From Mycobacterium sp. 1274756.6 (lineage in GTDB: Bacteria > Actinomycetota > Actinomycetes > Mycobacteriales > Mycobacteriaceae): a stretch of DNA of 64,000 nucleotides. A program made the translations under genes and the position numbers. Under the pieces are notes generated by a model, which saw only the letters and a list, made by a program, of their open reading frames with translations, did no database searches and was not told where the DNA came from. This document shows positions 60,459 through 64,000 of the stretch, one piece after another. The stretch is taken from positions 248,001-312,000 of the forward strand of contig NZ_LZLJ01000093.1 of NCBI RefSeq assembly GCF_001668625.1, given 5' to 3'. Positions within the stretch are counted from its first letter, which is position 1. The number at the start of each line of letters is the position of its first letter.

Positions 60459-61316
60459 TCAGCCCCGCGGCAGCCGGGCGGCTTCCAACTCGGCGACCAT
60501 GCCGCGCATCGTCCGGCTCTTGGTGAGCACGAAATCGAGCACCGGGTTGGCGATCCCGCGCAGCCAGCTGTACTCACGCCAGCCGGCCGGCGCGATCGTG
60601 CTGGCCGCCCGGCGACCGATCCCGTCGGCGATGGATCGGGCCGCCTGTTCGGCGGAGATGCGCCGGCTCAGCGGCCACACCAGCATGTCGTTGAGCCGAC
60701 GCCCCAGCGGGTCCTCGTCGAGGACGGCGTGGGTCATCGACGTGTCGACGATCCCGAAGTAGGCGATCTGCACGCTCGCGCCGTGCCCCGACAGCTCCAA
60801 CCGCAGGCTGCGCCCGAACTGTTCGACGCCGGCCTTGCTGATCATGTACGGCGACCCGCCCGGTGACGGGGCGAAGGCGGCCGCCGAGGACACCACCACA
60901 ACGTGACCCCGATGTTCGATGACCTGTTCCAGCGCGGGGGTGACGGTGTTGTAGACCCCGGTCAGGTTGATGCCGATCACCCGGTCGAAGTCCGCGCCGT
61001 CCATGGTGCGCAGCGTCGCCGGCGTCGGCGTCACCCCGGCATTGGCCACGACGATGTCCAGCCGACCGAACCGGCCCGCCGCGGTCGCGACCGCTTCGGC
61101 CATCGCGGACCGGTCGCGCACGTCGGCGGCGACCCCCAGCGCGCGGTCGCCGATTCGGCCCACCGCCTGCTCGACGGCGGCCGCGTCGACGTCGACGAGC
61201 ACGACGGCGGCTCCGTCGGCGTGGAGTCGGCGGGCCAGGGCCAGTCCGATGCCCTGCGCTGCCCCGGTGATCAGGGCGACCCTGCCGTCGAGATCGAGTC
61301 TCCGGCGGCTACCCAT
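60459..61316 (-). CDS. short-chain dehydrogenase/reductase
   Basis: A 285-residue SDR. TGAAQGIGLALA is the cofactor loop, VDVDAAAVEQA favours NAD, VANAGV is the NNAG-type motif, VVSSAAAFAP holds the catalytic serine and YMISKAGVE the YxxxK pair. The C-terminal extension resembles mycobacterial lipid-associated SDRs. I start at ATG 61316, since the upstream frame has no start signal. The substrate is unknown. Confidence 0.85.
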   Translation of the reverse strand: MGSRRRLDLDGRVALITGAAQGIGLALARRLHADGAAVVLVDVDAAAVEQAVGRIGDRALGVAADVRDRSAMAEAVATAAGRFGRLDIVVANAGVTPTPATLRTMDGADFDRVIGINLTGVYNTVTPALEQVIEHRGHVVVVSSAAAFAPSPGGSPYMISKAGVEQFGRSLRLELSGHGASVQIAYFGIVDTSMTHAVLDEDPLGRRLNDMLVWPLSRRISAEQAARSIADGIGRRAASTIAPAGWREYSWLRGIANPVLDFVLTKSRTMRGMVAELEAARLPRG

Positions 61317-61428
61317 GCCCACCGTCCTCGTGCGTTTCTGGCATGCCGCCCATCGTGCGGTGCCGAGGCGCACCGACTGTTGACCGACACGCTGCCGAGG
61401 CCCCGGTAGCCATGGCGGTGCTGCCGAT

Positions 61429-62172
61429 TCAGCCGAACACCGGCCGCCCGTCGTCGCCGGTGAGGTAGCGCTCGGTGCCCTCGGTCACCCGCGGTGCGTC
61501 GGCGCCCATCGCGACCGCGATCTTGTTCATGGCGTTGCGCATGACGTCGAGGGTGAGCTCGAGGGCTTGCTCTTCGGAGAAGTGCCTGCGCACATCGGCT
61601 GCGACGTCCGGATCGACGGCCCCGGGCGACCAAACCAGTTCGTCGACGTAGCGCAATGCCGTCTTCTGGGTGTCGGTGATCTGTGTCGACGTCTCGAAGC
61701 GTTCGATCTCGTCGTAGAGGGTCTCCGAACCGCCGGCATCGAGCGCTCCCCCCTCACGCAACGACGCGCACAGCCTGCAGTTGTGCGCGGCGGCGCCGCG
61801 CAGCCGGACCAGTTCCGAGGTCACCGGGTCCAGTGCGCGTAGCCGGGCCACCGCGGGGGCGAACCGGTCGAACACTGCGGTGGCCGCGTCGACGGAGTCG
61901 TCGAAGGTTGCGGGCGCGTCCCGCCACGGAGTCGCGATCTGCAACGCGTCCAAGCCGGCATGGATCCGGGGCAGGAAATCGGCGAGATACATCTGTACCA
62001 CGGTCGTGAACGTGTCCGGGCCGAGCGCGTCCAGCAGCCGCGCGCGTTGCTCGTCGGTGATCCGCGAGACGTCGACGCCGAACTGTTCGGTGAATTCGGC
62101 CACCGCAGGATCGGTGTTATCCACCCCGGTCGCCAGGGTGATGAGCCGGGCCAACTCGACGTGGATCTCCAT
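61429..62172 (-). CDS. carboxymuconolactone decarboxylase / AhpD-like protein
   Basis: A 247-residue all-helical protein with a CMD-type core at about 110-220. The redox motif is [13 protein letters not shown] (CxxC, about 133-145), as in AhpD-like peroxidase partners. It may be a thiol-dependent peroxidase or gamma-carboxymuconolactone-type enzyme. ATG at 62172 chosen for normal family length. It is divergent from a TetR regulator with a palindrome between them. Confidence 0.75.
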   Translation of the reverse strand: MEIHVELARLITLATGVDNTDPAVAEFTEQFGVDVSRITDEQRARLLDALGPDTFTTVVQMYLADFLPRIHAGLDALQIATPWRDAPATFDDSVDAATAVFDRFAPAVARLRALDPVTSELVRLRGAAAHNCRLCASLREGGALDAGGSETLYDEIERFETSTQITDTQKTALRYVDELVWSPGAVDPDVAADVRRHFSEEQALELTLDVMRNAMNKIAVAMGADAPRVTEGTERYLTGDDGRPVFG

Positions 62173-62333
62173 GGCCCGATTGTCTCCCGCCCGGGAAGGC
62201 TGCGGTAGGACAACGGCGACTACAGCCAGGGCATCTCGCCGGCTGCGAGTGGCCGCCACCATAATCTGCCGGCGCATCGATGACACCGACGTCAGAGCTA
62301 TTCGCTATGCCTGGCTGTCCATCCACTAATTTC

Positions 62334-62349
62334 GGAACCAGCTGCTTCC
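62334..62349. promoter_or_regulatory. TetR-type palindrome in the CMD/TetR gap
   Basis: GGAACCAGCTGCTTCC, a 16-base palindrome with one symmetric mismatch pair. It is 32 bases before the TetR start and just upstream of a GATAAT -10 element (62367-62372), a normal place for autorepression. Confidence 0.5.
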
Positions 62350-62366
62350 TAAAGCGGCCGTTTCCC

Positions 62367-62372
62367 GATAAT
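62367..62372 (+). promoter_or_regulatory. -10 element of the TetR gene
   Basis: GATAAT followed by eight bases and the ATG at 62381. GGAGG lies only two bases before the ATG, too close to act, so translation is probably leaderless. Confidence 0.4.
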
Positions 62373-62380
62373 GTGGAGGC

Positions 62381-62986
62381 ATGTCCAGGCCATACCGTGG
62401 TAACACTCCTGAAGTCCGGCACGCTGAGCGGCGTGCCCGGCTGCTCGCCGCCGGCATCGAACTGGTCGGCACCGGCGGGGTGGGCGCACTGACGATGCGG
62501 GCTGCGTGCCGCCAGGCACAACTGAGCCAGAAGTTCTTCTACGAAAGCTTCACCGACACCGACGATCTGCTGCGCGAGGTGTACCGCACCACATTTCAGC
62601 GGACGGTTGACGTCGTTGAGGCCGCGACCAGTCAAACAGTTCCTCCAGACCACAGACTTCGGGCCAGTGTCGAGGCTGCGGCAAAACTGGTAACAGACGA
62701 TCCGCGGGTATGCCGCATCCTGCTGGTGGAGCCCGTCGCCGACCTTCGTTTGCGGCACTTCGTGCGCAAAACCGTTGCCGGAATGGTCTCAGTCACCGTC
62801 GGGCCGCCCGATGACTCCGACCTCAGCAAGATGCACTACGCCACGCTGTTCGGCGCCATCATCTCACTGTTCCTCGAATGGACCGAGGGCAACCTCGGCG
62901 ACGACCGCGCCGCCTTCGTCGACCACGTCACGGCGACGGTGCTCGCCTCGCCGCTGGCTTCGGCCGCACTCGAACTGAAAGCGTGA
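62381..62986 (+). CDS. TetR-family transcriptional regulator
   Basis: A 201-residue regulator. The N-terminal helix-turn-helix covers about residues 14-60 (RLLAAGIELVGTGGVGALTM, then QKFFYESFTDTDDLL); the C-terminal ligand domain is helical and carries no motif I recognise. It probably represses itself, the divergent CMD gene or the downstream NTF2-like gene through the palindrome before it. It lies 27 bases upstream of the NTF2-like gene. Confidence 0.85.
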   Translation: MSRPYRGNTPEVRHAERRARLLAAGIELVGTGGVGALTMRAACRQAQLSQKFFYESFTDTDDLLREVYRTTFQRTVDVVEAATSQTVPPDHRLRASVEAAAKLVTDDPRVCRILLVEPVADLRLRHFVRKTVAGMVSVTVGPPDDSDLSKMHYATLFGAIISLFLEWTEGNLGDDRAAFVDHVTATVLASPLASAALELKA

Positions 62987-63013
62987 AAAGCCAAACAGGA
63001 AGGGTTACGACCT

Positions 63014-63766
63014 ATGTTCGACTTCAACATGTTGCTGGAGGAACTGGACAAGCCGCGGCTGCGGCAGCCACTGCCAGAGTACCTGGCGTCCAATCGCGGT
63101 GCGCCGTGGAAAGTCATCTCCGAAGACGAGCTCAACAAAATGCATCGGCAGTGGTTCGATGAACTCGAACGGCGGATCGCGTTCATGGGCGAACGGGGAA
63201 TCGACATCGGTTGGCTCTACGAGTGGTCGGCCATGTACACCTGGAGCTGGATGGCGCGGGATATGAGCCGCAACCATGAGCTGTACACCCCAGATCTGCG
63301 CTATGTAGACCCGACGACCTTCGGCCGCACGATGGTAGGCCTCGACGAGTTCGTCAAGTACAACTTCGCGTTCATCGATGCGATCTCGGATTGGCGCTAC
63401 GACCCGTTCCCGGACCAGATGTACATCGACGTCACGCCCGACGGCGAGACCCGGATGGCCGTCCGCTACATGGGCAGCGGATACGTCGACGGCACAATAC
63501 GTCTGTACCCGTACGACAAATCCGCGCCCGCCATCACCGGCAACGGCAACTTCGTGCAGGCGTGTGCCTTCGACCGTTACCACTTCAATTCCGACGGGCT
63601 GATGTACTTCGGTGAAACCCTCTGGGACTTCATGGATGTCGCGCAGACGATCGGAATTGCGCCGCGCGATGACAGCTGGCAGTTCAAGGCCCTGATGGGG
63701 CTGGGTGCGTTGCCCGCGCACGGACGCCGGATCGCGAGCCGGATCCCGCTGCTACGACAGAGATAA
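63014..63766 (+). CDS. NTF2-like protein of unknown function
   Basis: A 250-residue protein with an aromatic-rich middle (GWLYEWSAMYTWSWMARDMS, about 65-84) and a later beta-sheet region (MAVRYMGSGYVDGTIRLYPY) resembling a cone-shaped NTF2/SnoaL-like fold. No catalytic motif is certain. GGAAGGG lies before the ATG. In other mycobacteria similar proteins occur beside TetR regulators and DUF3556 membrane proteins, which is also the arrangement here. Confidence 0.7.
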   Translation: MFDFNMLLEELDKPRLRQPLPEYLASNRGAPWKVISEDELNKMHRQWFDELERRIAFMGERGIDIGWLYEWSAMYTWSWMARDMSRNHELYTPDLRYVDPTTFGRTMVGLDEFVKYNFAFIDAISDWRYDPFPDQMYIDVTPDGETRMAVRYMGSGYVDGTIRLYPYDKSAPAITGNGNFVQACAFDRYHFNSDGLMYFGETLWDFMDVAQTIGIAPRDDSWQFKALMGLGALPAHGRRIASRIPLLRQR

Positions 63767-64000
63767 CCCGCGCAGCAGTCCCTTTCGGGCCCGGTGGATG
63801 AAGCGGCGCTTCCACCGCGCCTGGCCGGACAATCTACAGCCGTCGATCATCTCCAGGGCATTGGCCCACGGCGGCTCCGTCGTCGAGTTCGGTGTGCCGC
63901 TCATCCTGCTCGTTTCGCCGGGCGGTCCAGTGACGAAGATCGCGGCCGTGTCGTTGGAGTGGAACGTATTCATGATCTTCTCGCTACTGACGCTGTTCTG
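63765..64000 (+). pseudogene. decayed DUF3556 membrane protein fragment, runs off the window
   Basis: A frame reading NPRSSPFRARWMKRRFHRAW, then LAHGGSVVEFGVPLILL and LEWNVFMIFSLLTLF, resembles the C-terminal half of mycobacterial DUF3556 proteins (usually over 500 residues). The N-terminal half is missing: upstream sequence is the NTF2-like gene in another frame. Compared with the family as I recall it, about 25 residues are also absent between TKIAAVS and LEWNVFMIF, where a membrane helix is expected. An ATG at 63798 exists, so a shortened product is possible. The right end lies outside the window. Confidence 0.6.

Noticed and set aside
62352-62364. AAAGCGGCCGTTT as a second operator before the TetR gene
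   Set aside because: Symmetry is limited to the CGGCCG core and two flanking bases; likely chance in GC-rich DNA.
1-64000. CRISPR arrays, insertion sequences, prophage
   Set aside because: No regularly spaced repeats, transposases, integrases or terminal inverted repeats seen. The holin-like gene at 44608-45018 stands alone among housekeeping genes.

Overview
The window is a high-GC actinobacterial chromosome segment that reads as a non-tuberculosis member of the Mycobacteriaceae. The reasons are gene order and protein content: nearly the whole window is collinear (inverted) with what I recall of the M. tuberculosis interval from about Rv0996 to Rv0924c (glpR, rimJ, glp/moeA1, galU, MTHFS, ruc, mscL, moaB2, pepD-mprB-mprA, rpmF, fadE13-accD2-accA2-fadE12-echA7, purH-purN-perM, sucCD, uvrD1, chorismate mutase, pgi, ligD/mku, mntH). 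Against the tuberculosis complex itself are an intact cobF, a missing csoR-ctpV copper island, and several extra genes. No CRISPR array, insertion sequence, rRNA or intact prophage is visible; one tRNA (Ala, CGC) is present.

Layout. 1-3.1 kb: a phosphatidylserine-decarboxylase-like protein, a small zinc-finger protein, tRNA-Ala and the membrane receptor GlpR. 3.1-6.0 kb: a minus-strand galU-glp-rimJ run; Glp is a gephyrin/MoeA-like cell-division protein that works with GlpR. 6.1-7.9 kb: MTHFS, a CIRCE-controlled redox chaperone (ruc) and a SAF-domain gene broken by a nonsense codon. 7.9-12.9 kb: mscL, a 45-residue protein, moaB2 and the envelope-stress set mprA-mprB-pepD, then rpmF. 13.2-21.6 kb: a tightly overlapping six-gene acyl-CoA catabolic operon (AtuA-like, two acyl-CoA dehydrogenases, a biotin carboxylase pair, an enoyl-CoA hydratase) behind a TetR-type palindrome. 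21.6-31.4 kb: a DUF1707 protein, an AAA ATPase/VWA pair, purH-purN-perM, a DUF5336 membrane protein and an F420-type oxidoreductase. 31.4-36.9 kb: a thiolase-like protein without the nucleophilic cysteine, sucCD, an M23 peptidase and a small membrane protein. 36.9-45.8 kb: uvrD1, chorismate mutase with a candidate Phe-Phe-Tyr leader peptide, a RIC-type iron-sulfur repair protein, pgi, an SDR, an Fpg/Nei glycosylase, a PAP2 phosphatase, a small membrane protein and cobF. 45.9-49.9 kb: a di-iron oxygenase coupled to a DUF4873 protein, then a fusion of a fumarylacetoacetase-like domain with a metallo-beta-lactamase-fold domain. 49.9-56.5 kb: NHEJ genes ligD and mku separated by a PfkB kinase, an SDR, mntH and a small cyclotransferase. 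56.5-64 kb: a metal-dependent hydrolase divergent from a MerR regulator, a CopB-type copper ATPase with a perfect CsoR-like palindrome, an SDR, a CMD protein, a TetR regulator, an NTF2-like protein and a decayed DUF3556 fragment at the edge.

Recurring themes are translational coupling by 4-base overlaps, many starts that look leaderless (TANNNT six to eight bases before the start codon), and several palindromes with no cognate regulator nearby. The most unusual items are the FAH-MBL fusion, the FFY leader before chorismate mutase, the zinc-ribbon MscL, the premature stop in the SAF gene, and the shrunken monooxygenase-DUF4873 protein beside the di-iron oxygenase. All assignments are by eye from sequence and remembered family features; no database search was run.
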